A stretch of DNA of 64,000 nt from Lineus longissimus. Lineage: Eukaryota > Nemertea > Pilidiophora > Heteronemertea > Lineidae. The notes under the pieces are model-generated. The model had not been told where the DNA came from, made no database searches, and saw nothing but the letters and a program-made list of their open reading frames with translations. A program made the translations under genes and the position numbers. Location of the stretch: contig NC_088314.1 of NCBI RefSeq assembly GCF_910592395.1, positions 18,620,070-18,684,069 on the forward strand, in the 5' to 3' direction. Positions 25,137-39,400 of the stretch are shown here, in pieces (the first letter of the stretch is position 1; the number at the start of each line of letters is the position of its first letter).

Positions 25137-25257
25137 ATTCAGGAAAGTCAGGCATGACCAATCATTGTTCTGCCCTCCAACATGGCTGACCATGAAAACG
25201 CTCTTTATAAAAAAGACATGTCATATTTACAAGAGTGGAGAATTAAATTTGACTAAA

Positions 25258-25595
25258 TGTGACTCGCTCTACCAAAACTAGGCGCTTGTTGCATCTGAAC
25301 TTGACAGGTTGATACGGACTTGTTGTTCATTTCCCTATTGTTGACCTTTTGTGAAATCTATTACAAACTGATTTGGTCACATTCAACAAAAGGTCTACAA
25401 TAGGGAAATGAACAACAAGTCCGTATCAACCTGTCACATTCAACAAAAGGTCTACAATAGGGAAATGAACAACAAGTCCGTATCAACCTGTCACATTCAA
25501 CAAAAGGTCTACAATAGGGAAATGAACAACAAGTCCGTATCAACCTGTCAAGTTCAGATGCGACAAGCGCCTAGTTTTGGTAGAGCGGGTCACAA
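25258..25595. repeat. Second palindrome with a 57-bp triplication in one arm
   Basis: Same ends as the neighbour at 24908 (TGTGACTCGCTCTACC and complement). The right arm contains three copies of a 57-base unit starting at 25378, 25435 and 25492 (CACATTCAACAAAAGG start). Confidence 0.92.
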
Positions 25596-25784
25596 ATGCA
25601 TCATCTGCCCCCAAAAATGGCCCCAATTACTTCAATCATAAACCATGTCAAATGAAACGAAAATGCACTTTAAAATAGGCACCATCGTTAGTGCAACCTG
25701 AATACTTCAACACAGTCAACATTATTTACACAAATGGTTCCACAGTAAGCTAACAATGTGAGAATGCAATTTCATTGTCTAATA

Positions 25785-25898
25785 TTTATAAAGACTAGTA
25801 AATGCTTTTACTACAGTTTTCTACAGAGATGGCTAGTGTAAATGTACATGAAGTTTAAAGTAAAAGCATTTACTGGTCTTTTATAAATATCAGCCATT
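25785..25898. repeat. 118-bp foldback family, copy 2
   Basis: ATTTATAAAGACTAGTAAATG pairs with its near complement at the right end. The middle (GGCTAGTGTAAATGTACATG) matches the copy at 14198-14315. Confidence 0.8.
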
Positions 25899-26514
25899 AG
25901 CCTAGAAGTAGGCCTACCTTACGTTGGCACACCCTCTATAATTTAGTATGGCCAAAAGAAATATGTACTGTCACACGGGGTGACTTTGAAGAGTGGGGTA
26001 ACTTTGAACAATTCTTTTTGGAGTGTCCAAACTCACCCCATGTGATAGTACTTAAAGATTTGATTCAAAAACAAACATGCCCTTAATTAGAGACACTTTT
26101 TTGGAATAACCTGTACATGTACAGGCCAATATGTACCAACATCTGATTCGGTTAAGCCAGTAAATGTATCAATAGAGCAGTTGGTCCAAAACTAAAACGC
26201 ACATACATACAACCATCCTCCTTGGCACATTCTGTTATCAAATGACAATTTCATTTCAAGCACATTATAACAACAGCATCTATAAGAAGTATACCCAACC
26301 TAATCAACAAAATGATTGTTTCCCCGTTAAGCACATCGGATTCAAACCACAATGGACCGTTAACCAATTCATTGCCTCCACTCTTCTTTATCCACAAATC
26401 ACATTTACATGAAGTCATCTTCTCCCAATCATCTCCATGAAATTCACTGGTAACCATAGTAACATCCCCACTGCCACGGCAGCATCTAGTACCCGTTGCC
26501 ATAGTAATATTGCC

Positions 26515-26880
26515 TCACTGAAAAGCAGTGTGATGTCAGTCAGGATTCAGTCAGGATGCAGTGTTACCTTACATTTTTATGGCAGTGTTGAAATCAGTGG
26601 AAAGCAGTCATAGGGAGTGTTTTTCAGTCACACGTTACCAAAGCATACAGTTATACAGCAATCAAAAATAGAGGTCAGGGAGTCATAAGCAGTGGTAAGA
26701 CAGTCAAAATCAGTGGTAAGGCAGTCAAAAGCAGTGCTCATTTAAATATTTCAGCTGACTGATTTCCACTGTTTTTGACACTGAAAATGACTGCACACTG
26801 AATCCACACTGAAACACCACTGATTTTGACTGCCATTTCCAAAACCTCCTGGAGGGAGCAGTCATTTTCAGTGTTAATAT
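26515..26880. repeat. CAGTNNNAAGCAGT-rich low-complexity region
   Basis: Dense CAGT repeats (CAGTCAAAATCAGTGG type) in the left half face the complement (CCACTGATTTTGACTG) in the right half, giving an imperfect palindrome. No coding sense. Confidence 0.7.
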
Positions 26881-27477
26881 GAATAATTTATTCAATTCAA
26901 TAGAGGACATCGCCATTGCATGATGATGTGTCACAGTAAAAAACACCATTTTAAATGATAAATTTACGTCCTTGACCTATGTCATTGCAAACTTTGTCAC
27001 TGAGGCAATAATGACAGTGGTCAGATGGGGTTACTATAGACAATTGAAACCACACATGGCACTTAGCTACTGTCAGTGATGTCACGGATTGAAGATCAAA
27101 TTGACGTCCAAATAAAGTAACTGCATGCGGCCTCTAGAATAATGGTCTAACAGACTGATTGATGTGTATTGATGCCCACAACATCAGCTGTCGACTGCAG
27201 CTCCCATGCAGATATCTTGCAGTGTATGCATACATTACAGCACCTACAGCCTTCTTGATCAGCTGAAAATACAACTTCAGCACCTGTCTAGATTACCCTT
27301 TTTGCATTCAAGAAGTCAGCTCCAAGGTATCACTAAACTGTTTCCTTTCGAAGATAGATTAGCAATATGGTCCCAACAATGTTCAAATACCATCAATGGT
27401 AAAATCGGACAACAACACTACCACGGAAGCAGTTTCCATGGCAACATTTCATTGGTTTCCATGGTGACCACAAATCA

Positions 27478-30400
27478 TTACGCTATGGACTCGGTCATTT
27501 CCATTGTTGATATTATCTGTTCTAGCTTTTGGACTTCCTTTTTCATCAAAGGATTATCTTCTATTGACATGCGCACCTGAAAAGAATCGGAAATTTTTTT
27601 GAGTTGGCTTTTTCTTCTTGGTATTCAATTTCTGATAAAACCATTACATTTAAAGGGTAACTCGTGTCAAATTTCACCATATAATGTTTTAGCTGTTTTT
27701 GACAAATGACTACGTCACTTTCTCATAAATCGGTAAGGTTTTCGAATCAAAATGCACATTTTCTAGAAATTGATGGTTTAATCCCGCTCGGACGGCTCGC
27801 TTCGATGCCGTTTTCGTTGATGACGTCACAACATGAACATTTTCGCGGTCGCAGTGGTTTACATTCAGCGATTTTATGATAAATCTAATCAAAAATGGAA
27901 AATTTGAGCTTTACATTTGTGATCAACAATTAAAAACGGACGTATTTCCACAAAAATGTAAATCACATCATAGTATCACTTTAACAATATCTCATCCATA
28001 AAGCTTGCAATTTTACCCCTCTCATAACCATTGGAAAAATGAAGGGATTAACGGTATGTTTCTATGTTAATATATATATATATCAAATTCAACCTTACCT
28101 CATCTTTATATTTAGTGACATATTCATATAATTCCTTCAGAGCAACCGTCACATTAATCTCTGTCGGATGAATCTGAAAAAACAAGTTTATAGTAGCAGG
28201 TTATGATTTCGGAGCTACACACCTCTGCTGGCTACACCTAGATATGCCCTAGTTATCATAGGAATTGAAATCTCTCGATAACTGCTCCTTTTACAGTATA
28301 TTTCCCAAGTCATCTGTTCAAACATCTTGATCAGTGCTGGGTGTCTCTCAAAAAATCACCTTGGAAACATCCTTGTTTTACATAAATACCCTTGAAAACA
28401 GCTTGAATGCCCATTAAAACACTCTTGTTACCACTTGAATGCCCTTTAAAACACCCTAGATATAACTTGGATCTCCTTGGAAACACCCTAGTTACCCACT
28501 TGAATGCCCTTTGAAACACCCTAGATATAACTTGAATCTCCTTGGAAACACCCTGGTTATTTACTTGAATGCCTTTTGAAACACCCTAGATATAACTTGA
28601 ATCACCTTGGAAACACCCTTGTTACAACTTGAATGCCCTTGAAAACATGATATCACTTGAATATCCTTGGAAACACCCTATTTCCCACTTGAATGCCCTT
28701 AAAATCCCCAGTCATCACTTGAATGCCCTCGGCAGCATTCTTAGTGCCATTTGAGTGCCCCAGGATAAGAAATACCTTCAGAAACACATACCTTTGATAG
28801 CTCTCCAAGATATATCTTCATATCTTGGTCAGAGACGGGCGACAAGGCCTTAATGTCGTGATAATACTGGTTCACCATCTTCTTGTAGTTTGGAATGTCT
28901 TTGGCGTAGAGGAGTTTGTTGGTGGGGGAATCCTGCAATAAATAGATTATCCTATTATCAGATTAACCAACCATAATCCTGTAGTAGCAAGGTATGTCTA
29001 TCCCGATTATATTTTGAATTTGATTGAACTCGCCAGTTTGAAACACATACAAGACAGTGTTAGTATCAGCTGACCATATGTGACCTGTCTCAGCAAAAGC
29101 AGGCACATGTCGCACAGAGGATAGGCCTAAATGGCAGTAGCAGATATTGGGAGAAACTGATGTACTCAGATTTCTCAAAAGGCAGACAACTGTGAAATGA
29201 ACAACCGATCCGCCTCAATCTGCCAAACTCAGAGTGACATGGGCCTGGTTTTGCTGTCACGGATTTAAGATTAGAATTGACACAATATAACATTTTCTGC
29301 CATATGGAAAATGGAAAGGGTTTGCTTGATCATCAGGTGGATTAGGCCATGCTTATATTTTAGCTGAACCCTATTTGTCTCAATTTTAGTACCGAGATTT
29401 GCAAATGCCAGTCTCTCAGACCCTACCTTGCCGAGGCGGTGTTCCGTAGTGGAGCAGCTGTCCATAAATGTCTGTGCGATAACAGAGAGGCAGGAATCGA
29501 CAATGGCAGGTTTATGGACGTCAAATGTGAAGTTCGGGTTCTTTATAATGTTCACCCAGAATCGTAATGGCAGGCTGAAGAGTAAAGAGAGAAGTTTTTA
29601 TTTGAACGAAAGTCGTAGTCGCCAAGCAAAATCTCTAGGAGGTGCAGTGAGTCATCTTTCCAGGGCTCATACAGAGGTAGGTTTTCAAACTTGGCGAAAA
29701 ACAAACGAGATGAGACGATGCAGCGAAAGCAATCATGTCTCACCAGACCCATTCCATCATTGTGACATCATTGTCAACACGCTCTGTTAGCTCGCCCAGT
29801 CCATTTACGGCTCCGTATCTGGCCAGCGGTAGAGTCCACGCAAGCTACTCATGTTTCTTACCAGGTGGGTATTTGCTTACGCTGGTATAGACGCCAAATA
29901 CAAGGAATCTCTGTCTCACATCTCATGTTCTGGACTGTGAAAGGCCAGGAATTTAGTTCCTTGGAAGTCGCACCGGTTTAGCCAGAAATAAAATCCTGAC
30001 TCCTGCGTGGTAGCCAGCAGTGTTAACCACTAGGCTATGAGGCTTCTCCCAGGGATACTGGTTCTCCAGTGTAATTTAGAAACTCTAAAATAATTCCCAC
30101 CTGTTACTTTTCCAAGTATATATCACTTCTTGGTCACTAATACTGTGTCTATCAGCTGCCTCATCTAAGAAATCAAATAGATATTTGATCGCGGTCGGAA
30201 GCTGGTCATCGACGGTTAGGATTGTCTTGAACAAATCATCTACGAATGTTTGCAAAGTGCCCTGCAAAAGTATGAAATCATGAGGATTCTGCTAAGTATT
30301 TTCTCACGAGACATTTTCAGCATGTCTGTGGAATGTTGTGCTCAGAAGCAGCTCTGTAGTGCTTTTTAAAAGTATAATTCAATCTAGTTTCATGAATCAG

Positions 30401-33400
30401 GTGATGCAGCGTAACGAAGGTGGGCGCCTTAATACCAGGTCATCCTCTTCAAAGTGTCTCCTTGTACCTCGCTCAAGATTAAAGTACGGGGATCGCAGTT
30501 TCTCCGTGGCTGCCCCTTATCTCTGGAATCGACTCCCCAAAGCAATTACATCTGCTGAGACCCTCACCCAATTCAAATCCATTCTTAAAACACACTTGTT
30601 CAATCTTCACTTCAAAAAATCGAGGAGGTAGCGCTTTGAGCAGGGTGACCTGGAAAGGCGCTTTACAAATTCTATATTTATTTATTATTATTTATTATGC
30701 CCTGCAGCCTCACTATGCCACACCATCCAAAGGGGCGGATGGCAGCAAGATATTTACCTTTGTGGAGAGTAATCTTGGAAGGAAGATCTCTGTGATGACT
30801 TTATGACTCCTCTCTTTCCCACTGCTGTCGAAGTCACCCTGCTTCACCAGATGGAAAATCTTGGCCCCGGATTCGATATCTTGTAAGATTGGAGTTATGG
30901 ACGACATTGAAATAGCTAGATTGCCTAAAATGAATAGAAAAGTCATTTTATTTCAGAGTATAAGTACCTAGTCAAAATTGTAAAAAAACAACTCTGCTTT
31001 TCTCGTCGCTTATTTCAATCCATTTTCATGATCTTGCAATGCCTTACCTTTCACTACTGTTCCCAGTATCTACTAGGTCCGTACACTGCATACTATTGGC
31101 CTGCTGGAATCCGTACTGCTAAATTTTCCTCAAGTTCTATCGTTTACAACAGATCCGAAAGGTTTTAAGTAGGTTACACCTAAAAATTTGAGATGGCACC
31201 ACTGCACTCGGACCTTGTCCCCGAGATGGATCCAGACTGCCCAGGCTCTACCAGGTGTAGGTCAGTGGACAATACACTGCCAAAACCTTGTTGTGGCAAT
31301 AGAGGTAAAACTCGGGGAGGAAGACCCAATCTACCCAGATTATTCTTACCGTTGAGTCCCCCTGTTCCGCCATTACACGTCCGCCCTAAACTGTCATGTT
31401 GTTTTGGCACCAGCGCCATCTGTGCACCATCTGGAACTTTATAATGTTCGAGCGTGTTGATTTTCTTCCATCCCGACGCGTCAGGATTAGTCGTCATATC
31501 GTCGTCTTGGAGACACAAGTGACCTTGACCTGACCGTCCACTTCGCCATTCTGAAAACAATCATTTGAGACGTGATTACAAACAGCAAAGGCAGCAGCTG
31601 ACTCAGAGTAGTAACATAATGTAATGCATCATAATTAGGTCAAGGTCACACACACTAATGTCAAGGTCACACTTACCTAGGTCAAGGTCATACACTGAAG
31701 GCCGATGAGAGAACGGCGTATTCTTGTATATTGTATCAAGCATCTTCTCCTTCACTTGAGTAATTGTATCACAGAGTAACACCTTGCATTTAATGATCTC
31801 TCCATCATCTAGCACAATATCAAGGTCCTGAAATGGAAACGTATTGCCACGGTTACTCTATGTTGCTATGGTTACACTGTTGCCAAGGTCATGGAATATC
31901 CTGGTTACACTATGTTGCTACCTTCATTGTTGACAACGGCACATTTTATAATATCTCTCCATCAGTAAGCTCTAAATCAAGGTCATAAAATGACAATGAA
32001 TTGCCATGGTTACACTATGTTGCTATAGTAACACTATAGCAACACTATAGCAACACTATAGCAACACTATAGCAACACTATAGTAACACTGTTACCATGG
32101 TCAAATAGCTACAATACGAGTAACGATCTGCATTGTATGATCTCCTCTGACTTTGCCATTGACAAACAACTAAATAAACAAATTCTTCTTACCACTGTAT
32201 TCTGTTGCGTCTTTTCTCGAAGTAACCGGTCTTCTGACAACGAGTACCGGGCATCGGCAGTCACGGCGTCAACCGGTCCTTTCTCCACCTGGTGTTTGAT
32301 CGCTTTGAATAACATAAACAGCGGCTCCCCCGTCGATTCTTTGAGGTTTTCATACAGACATATCGACAGCCAGTTGGCGAGTAATTTTTCTACAACAGAC
32401 TCTGTACGCCGCAGCAATAACTTGGGCTGCTTTTTCTCCATGTACTTGTCGATGAGTTCGTTGAGGAGAACTTTGACGATTCTGGAGGAAGAAGGATATT
32501 TTGGATTATTGCAGAGTTTAAGGAATTGATACTGAACTGTTGGTTGTCTCACAGAACACCGCAAGGGTGGAGCTAAAATGGAGCCAAAACTGAGGCAGCA
32601 GCCATGGTTTTAGGCGAAATGTCAGCTGTAGGGATTACAGTGAAGCTCCCTGATCCAGCTACGCTGTGGTATCTCAATGGCAGAGTCAATCGGGGAGTTT
32701 CAAGGGAGTTTGTCTCCGAATTGCACACAAAATGGGGATCCTTGCTAGTTGCTTGACTGGTTATGTTATCTTTTATTAACTTACTCAGTAGCATATTCCA
32801 TCTTGTCTTGGAGAATGATCATCAGAAGAGATGCAACGTTTGCTCTGAAAAGAAGAGAGAGAACATTAGAGTTCATTACTACCTTGAGAAAATTTCAGAA
32901 AGAGCGGATCATCCACACCATTGGTCTCCCTGCCAAAGGCTTTCATTCTAACACTTACTTGTCTCTGATGCTAAAGCCCTTCTGCTCCTCCAGCGTCCGA
33001 ATTAATGTCAAAAGGAAGTTCTTGTTGATAACGAGCTGGTTAAATTGGGTCATGGCCTGTTCAATGGTTGTTCTTGGACTGTTACGGACCTGCAGGGAAA
33101 AAAACATAAGAATTTGAAAACAAAATGCCACTCACTGTAAAAGAACTGGACAAGGTCCTGTTTTGAGAAAATGGACTAAGTGCCCCACAGACCAGTGATT
33201 TTGGTCGCAGTGACCTACAATATTTGTATCCCTGGGTTTGATGTACTGATCGCAGGTTGCTGTGATGGCCATTTGTGTCTACCGCATGACGCTGTTTCAC
33301 CATTTCTTCCTGGGAATCATCTCCACAACATATACAAAGAACGAAGACCGGTCGCGATATTGGGCGCAACTGCAGAGGTTGTGACGTGATCGATGGTCAC

Positions 33401-36400
33401 CATCTGAGATGGGGATTCATTGAACACCACGGAAAATGTAGTTTTACACGCGATAAGGTGAGTCACTTATGGCCAGAACTGTCAAACAGGCATTATTTAC
33501 AAATGTATGTACATGATAAAGGTTACCACCTCTCCGAGTGAGGGCTTACCACCTCTCAGAGTGAATCCAGCCTGAAAGTCAAGGCTACCTATAAACTGGG
33601 CCCAAGCATGAACTAGAGTATCCAACATGCAACTTCCTTTCATTTCAATGCTGAAGCCCGAGATGCAACACCTTGGCCCGGATGTTCAAACTCAAAGCAA
33701 ATTTGTCACCAGTGCTGGGCAGAGACATGTATTCATCCACGGCGGAAGTGTGGCACATAGTCCGTACTGAACTGTGAAGCTGTGGTAAATACATGACTGT
33801 GATGGGTGAAAGTGGATTTATTCTTCAATCTTTGGTGGATTCTTAATCTACAGAGCCAGGTCATAACAGGGATATACCTTTTGATAATGAATTTAAGGAA
33901 ATATTGTCTCACTGACCAGTTTAGAACTTGTATTCTAATAGGCCCATATCAGTCCGCGTGTGACGATTTGATGGCAATGCTGTACACAAATCAATTTTTC
34001 TCAGGCAATCGGTATTGGAATGTTTTGAATTTTCACTATTATTTCGATAAAAGCCTCTTCATAACACATATAAAATTTGGTGGGAATTAAAGCACCCTTG
34101 GTGTACTTTTTTCACCAACCTATATTCATTTAAATGTACACAGAATGTACACACTGGCTAATAGAGGTCTCTGGCCCGCTGCCATTATCTTAACATTACT
34201 TTATCTCCTTCATAACACGCAAACATCACTCTTCTTACAGTATCATAATTTGTTTTAGTTCTGGTTAAGTCAGTGGTGCGTCTGACACAGACTGAAATCA
34301 GGCTACGCCCCCCCCCCCCCCATTCAAAAACATTGTCACAACAACAATCACACCACTAGTACATTGCATGCTGATGGAAGGACCCTGAAAGCTAATAAGA
34401 TTAGATCAAGGATCTTTTGCTGGCTGTAGGAGAAATGTACACTGCCAGAAATTTGACTTATTCACAACCTGGTATTCTGACGAAGCCATTATGCTGATTT
34501 GAAGAAATTATGAAAATCTGAATTCATCTCATCATTGAGCTACCGCACTTCAGAACCAAATTTGTTTTTTATCAAGTTCCCATGTACAGATTGTAACCTC
34601 TTCTTGATATAAGTATTTCAACTTTTATTAAGGCTTTACTCAACAGAAATTTAAAAAATCAACACGCTGATCATCTATTTACTTGGTTGATATATGATAT
34701 CCAAGTAAATCTACCCAGTTCATTGAGTAAATGGGTATGACCCAATAGGGGGTCACCTGTACATAGCACTCATGCATTGCATTACATGCACCACTTGGAA
34801 CACCCCTATCTGTCAAATGGTTTGCCCCGTCTGGAGTTACGCCATTAAGATTCTCCCAAATTTGAACTTGATTTTCGCTAATTACGGGAGATATTGGTGG
34901 CTGGGCGCGAAAGTCTTGCTTTATTTCTCCGAGGCTATCAAATGGCCAATCATGCAGTGAATTCCAGTCCATTTTTGCACCTTGCCACAAGTGCAAGAAA
35001 TCTGTATCCCATGAAGGGACAATACCGAGAGACAGAGGGTGGGAAGTGAAGGAGGGTGTAGGTCAGCAAGTCACACAAGAAACTCCAAGCTGAACCCGGT
35101 CGAAGTTCAACAAATTGCTAAAACTTGCTCAATTTTGAACCTGGGTGATGTATGCGTCACCCACGCAGACCACTACCCTAAGAGCATCAATACTTCTCAG
35201 TATCAACACCTGGCTGTTAAAAATTTGCGGATTTCGTATCCGGTTATACATGTGCATTGATATGTTACCAAGGTAACGAAGCAATCACCAAGGTACACTT
35301 ATTCATGGGCATGCCCAACTGATATAAAATCTGGAATCATTGTTCGAACTTTTGCCAACCGCTTCAATGATTAAAAGTCCTCACTGTCGTATGGAGTGCA
35401 CCCACAGTCAGAATTGATGACATATTTCTCATGTCAATAGATGGATATCTTTCTTTACAAAATGACACCATTCGGACGTCATGCAAAACTTCTCCGTCTG
35501 TGCATGTGCATATGACACTCAACAGAGGATGGTGTGACGTAACAAAATCAACGTCACACGATCGTTGTCGGTTTCATTTGGATACGAGGAGTTTTTCTGG
35601 CCTATCTCGTGATTTGCAAAATATCTTTGAATAAACTTTTGATACGATTTCGTCACAATAGCAACTGCACATCATCGGTTAAGCATGGTATTTACAAATT
35701 TGCTCGGACGTCATCAGATATCCATCTATAAAATACTGTTCCCCAGGACTGGAATACAAACTGGACAAGCGAAGACAAGGAGAAGATATAGAGCGTGCAA
35801 AGAAGTGACACATACAAATACCTCAGTCCTGTGCAAGATCGGGTGGTCCTTCAGGCTTGGGAAAAGAACGCGGAAAGTGTACATTTGGTAGCTCCAGAAT
35901 GGTATACCAGAAGCATTCAAGTCGCTCGTCAAGTCAGTCATATCAGTTTGCAGCTCAGCAAAACCTGAAATATTTTTCAAAATTTGTAGCATTTTTGAAG
36001 AACATAAAGTTTTGGAAGGCCAACTAATCTTCAGCCCACATACTACAGGACTGCAGGGCCGTAGCCAGTTGTTTGGTCTTGGGGGACAAGTGCTCCCCTC
36101 GCTAGCTATGCCCCTGAATTGGCCCAACTTCTCAGCCCAATGATGTATCAAGTCATGGCCAGAGAGAGCACCACATGAAGTAATATTGCTCACATGGTTA
36201 TTTTTATCAACTTTTCTTCAAATATTTTCCGAACCACACATCAGTTTTTGATAAATTGTTGACTTAAGATATGTCATCTGCTCAAATCCGAGGACGAACA
36301 AATTGAAGAAACTTTGTGCAGATGGTCAATATGATCAACTTTTCTTCAAATATTTTCCGACCCACACATCAGTTTTTGTTAAATTGTTGACTTAAGATAT

Positions 36401-39400
36401 GTCATCTGCTCCAATCCAAGGATGAACAAATTGAAGAAACTTTGTTCAGAAGGTCAATATGATCAACTTTTCTTCAAATATTTTCCGACCCACACATCAG
36501 TTTTTGATAAATTGTTGGCTTAAGATATGTCATCTGCTCAACAAATTGAAGAAACTTTGTTCAGAAGGTCAATATGATAAACTTTTCTTCAAATATTTTC
36601 CTGCCCACACCTTAGTCCTTGAGAAAATGCTGCATTTAGGAAGACGCCACTTCCAGTTTTGTGTTCGTCTTCTGTCATGCTTACCTTGTTTACATTCCTC
36701 CCGTACATTACTCTCCCACGTATCGAGCTGAATTTGCAAGTGTTTGAATTCCCGCTCATGTTTCGTACTCTTCCGCTTACAGATGACTAAAATCACTATT
36801 ATGATCAGTAGGAGGAGACCGGCGGCACCAGCGATCGCGTAGATTGCAACGGGCGGAAAATTGTCATCGTTGTCGATTTTGTAGATGAGTGAGCCAAGCT
36901 TGAAGTGTAGGTTTCGGCCAACACTAACCTGGAGAAGGAAATGTTTACGTGGCTTTCAAAAATGGTAAATAGGGTGGTGTAAAACATATCCCAGGAGCTA
37001 TGTTCAGCACAAGACATGTCAGGTACTAGCAATGCCCGAAACAGGTCAGAAATCAGAGAGGTTAAGATAAATTTTTGACTGTGACTCACCTCTGCATCCC
37101 GAGATACAGATTTTCGATACTCCTACCTTGTATTGTTTGAAATATCAAGAGGCAAGTATATTGAAAGCGACTGGTGCCAGAACATATCTCTGAGACTGAA
37201 TTCCATTCACATAGTGATGAAACAAATCTTTCTCCACAGGCATATTTGAAATTCTTATCCGGATATTAGCATAAAGCCGAAAATGAAGTCATATTCCAAG
37301 TCAGGGCCCGCCGCTCCTGACTAGGAATACCACTTCATTATTTTCAGCTTCAAGTTTCTTTTCTCAAAAATGGAAATGTAGAATTTGGCAACTAAAGGCT
37401 TTGATAAAGCCCCTAAAGCTAGGTGCACACAGAGCTTAGTGCCTGCGTGATCGCAGCCGCAAGGCTCTTTGTGAGGACGCGAATGTCTGTGTGCACTGGA
37501 GACTGCAGCTATTTAGTTCTTGCGTCCCGGGGCGCAGTCGGAATCGCAAGGATCAAAATGATTTGATATTTGTCGGAGCCATATTCACCGCAGCCATAGG
37601 ACGCAAGGCTGCGCAAGCAGTTTGCACCGCTCGCCTGAGCGTTGATAGAATTTGCCGACAATCTATTACCTCTCGACCAATCAAATCGTTGCTGTTACAC
37701 CACATGATTTCAAGTGGCAGCGCCCACAGACATGGTTGAAGAATGGAACGAGGAGCGAGATGAAACATTGGTGATGATTTGGCGTCGTCGATGTCACACA
37801 TGGTCGCAACAGTCTAGAGGATTGCGTCGTCGCATGACTTTGGGGGATACGGCTTGCAGATGCGATCACGCAGTCACAAGCTCTGTGTGCACCTAGCTTT
37901 AAGAGTTACTGTCAAACCCGTACCTTGACTATGGGCGAGCTCTCCACGTTGACCCCAGCTGGTTGATGCACTGGAGGAATGCAACTCAGTTCGGTCGGGG
38001 CAAGGGAGGTAATGTTACATTTCTCATCACCTATCATCACTTGGACATCTTTAGCATTGTTTCCCAGCTTTAGATTTCTCCCCTAAATAGAAAAAAACAA
38101 CATCATTAGTCCTAATAATGACCCAACGTGGCAAAAGTAGGCTCTTGGGGTCAGAGACAGATATTGAGTTATTTGCATGTGCTGATTGTCCATAAGTAGG
38201 GCAGTCAAGATGGCACAGTGGAGATATTGGAGCCTGTCACCTTTGAGGTCCTGAGATCAATTCCCGGTCGGTCTCAACAGGCCGACTCTCTTTGACAGCA
38301 TAGGATTCCTCTGGGGTCTACGGTTAAAGGGTAACTCGTGTCAAATTTCACCATATAATGTTTTAGCTGTTTTTGACAAATGACTACGTCACTTTCTCAT
38401 AAATCGATGCCGTTTTCGTTGATGACGTCGCAACATGAACATTTTCGCGCTCGCGGTGGTTTACATTCAGCGATTTTATAATAAATCTTATCAAAAATGG
38501 AAAATTTGAGCTTTGCATTTGTGATCAACAATTAAAAACGGACATATTTCTGCAAAGTTGTAAATCACATCATAGTATCACTTTAAGACATGATGGACTT
38601 CAGGACACATCATTCCTTCAATTTGTTTTTAAGAAAAACTCATCCTAACATTAGTTACTTAGTACGAAAACCACTTGTAACATCACCTTATATGATTATT
38701 TACGCAGTTTTAGTACTAATTGCTTCAATTTCCAAACGTAAGAGAAATCCCTACCTCAATGATCAGTCTACTCGACTCGCCGGGCACAAAATTCTTCTCC
38801 CCATTTTCGAACGGGAAATACTCCGGGTCCAGTGTATAGGTAATCGTATGGGCCACACCAGGGAAACTCTCGTTAACTGTCTGCACTGACTGGACACCGT
38901 CCATCTTGAATCCCACATCGAGGTGCGTCTCTTTTGAAGGAGTTGCCCGCTCCGCGCGGTAGGTCCGCTTCATGGGTAAGAAGTCTTCCGAGACATTCGG
39001 CGAGGGGCAGATCATTTTTATGTTTGACATCACCCCACATTCCTGTAATGAAGCAAAAGTTCAATACTACTGAAAAACGCCCAACAAACGTTTCGCAACT
39101 TTTATTTTTGCAAGTCGCAAAAATTTCCGAAAAAGTAAAATTTTCATTTTGACAGATTAAGAAAGTTACACAGACAGGTTTCGAGCCTGACCCCTATAAC
39201 AACCACCAGGTGTTTTTCCTATGTTGAACTTACCGTTTCTTCCGACCTCCAGTTTCCCCTTTGCACAAACATCAGGGGCCGCTGAATTGAGAGGAAGTTT
39301 GTGCCCATGACCGCCACAGGGATACCGCCACTGAAAAATCAACAAAATATTTTCTTGAACCATTTTCAACCTCAAAGTTAGCCTACTTCCTCCACCTATA

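Larger units (their letters stand above)
23555..27477 (-). other. Presumed plexin 3' flank / UTR region
   Basis: No coding exon is supported below the plexin stop at 27478. AATAAA on the - strand occurs near 26885 and near 23557; the first would give a UTR of about 600 bases, the second one of about 3.9 kb full of repeats. I cannot decide between them. Confidence 0.3.
27478..35964 (-). other. Plexin exons 19-30: cytoplasmic RasGAP with Rho-binding insert
   Basis: The two GAP arginine sites are intact: Arg1438/Arg1439 in [13 protein letters not shown] (exon 22) and Arg1741 in [13 protein letters not shown] (exon 27). Exons 23-24 encode the Rho GTPase-binding insert ([24 protein letters not shown]). 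The segment closes with [14 protein letters not shown] and [14 protein letters not shown]. In the family this domain acts on Rap GTPases after semaphorin binding. All key residues are present, so an active enzyme is expected. Confidence 0.94.

Noticed and set aside
31180-31349. Continuation of plexin exon 24 as an open frame to 31180
   Set aside because: A good donor (GGTAAGA) at 31349 joins in phase to exon 25; the extension would end the protein before the rest of the GAP. It could be a retained-intron form but nothing supports that.
38700-38760. Coding reading of + strand frames over plexin exon 16
   Set aside because: The - strand exon (38755-39042) is in phase with both neighbours and encodes recognisable plexin stalk sequence; + strand frames are shadows.
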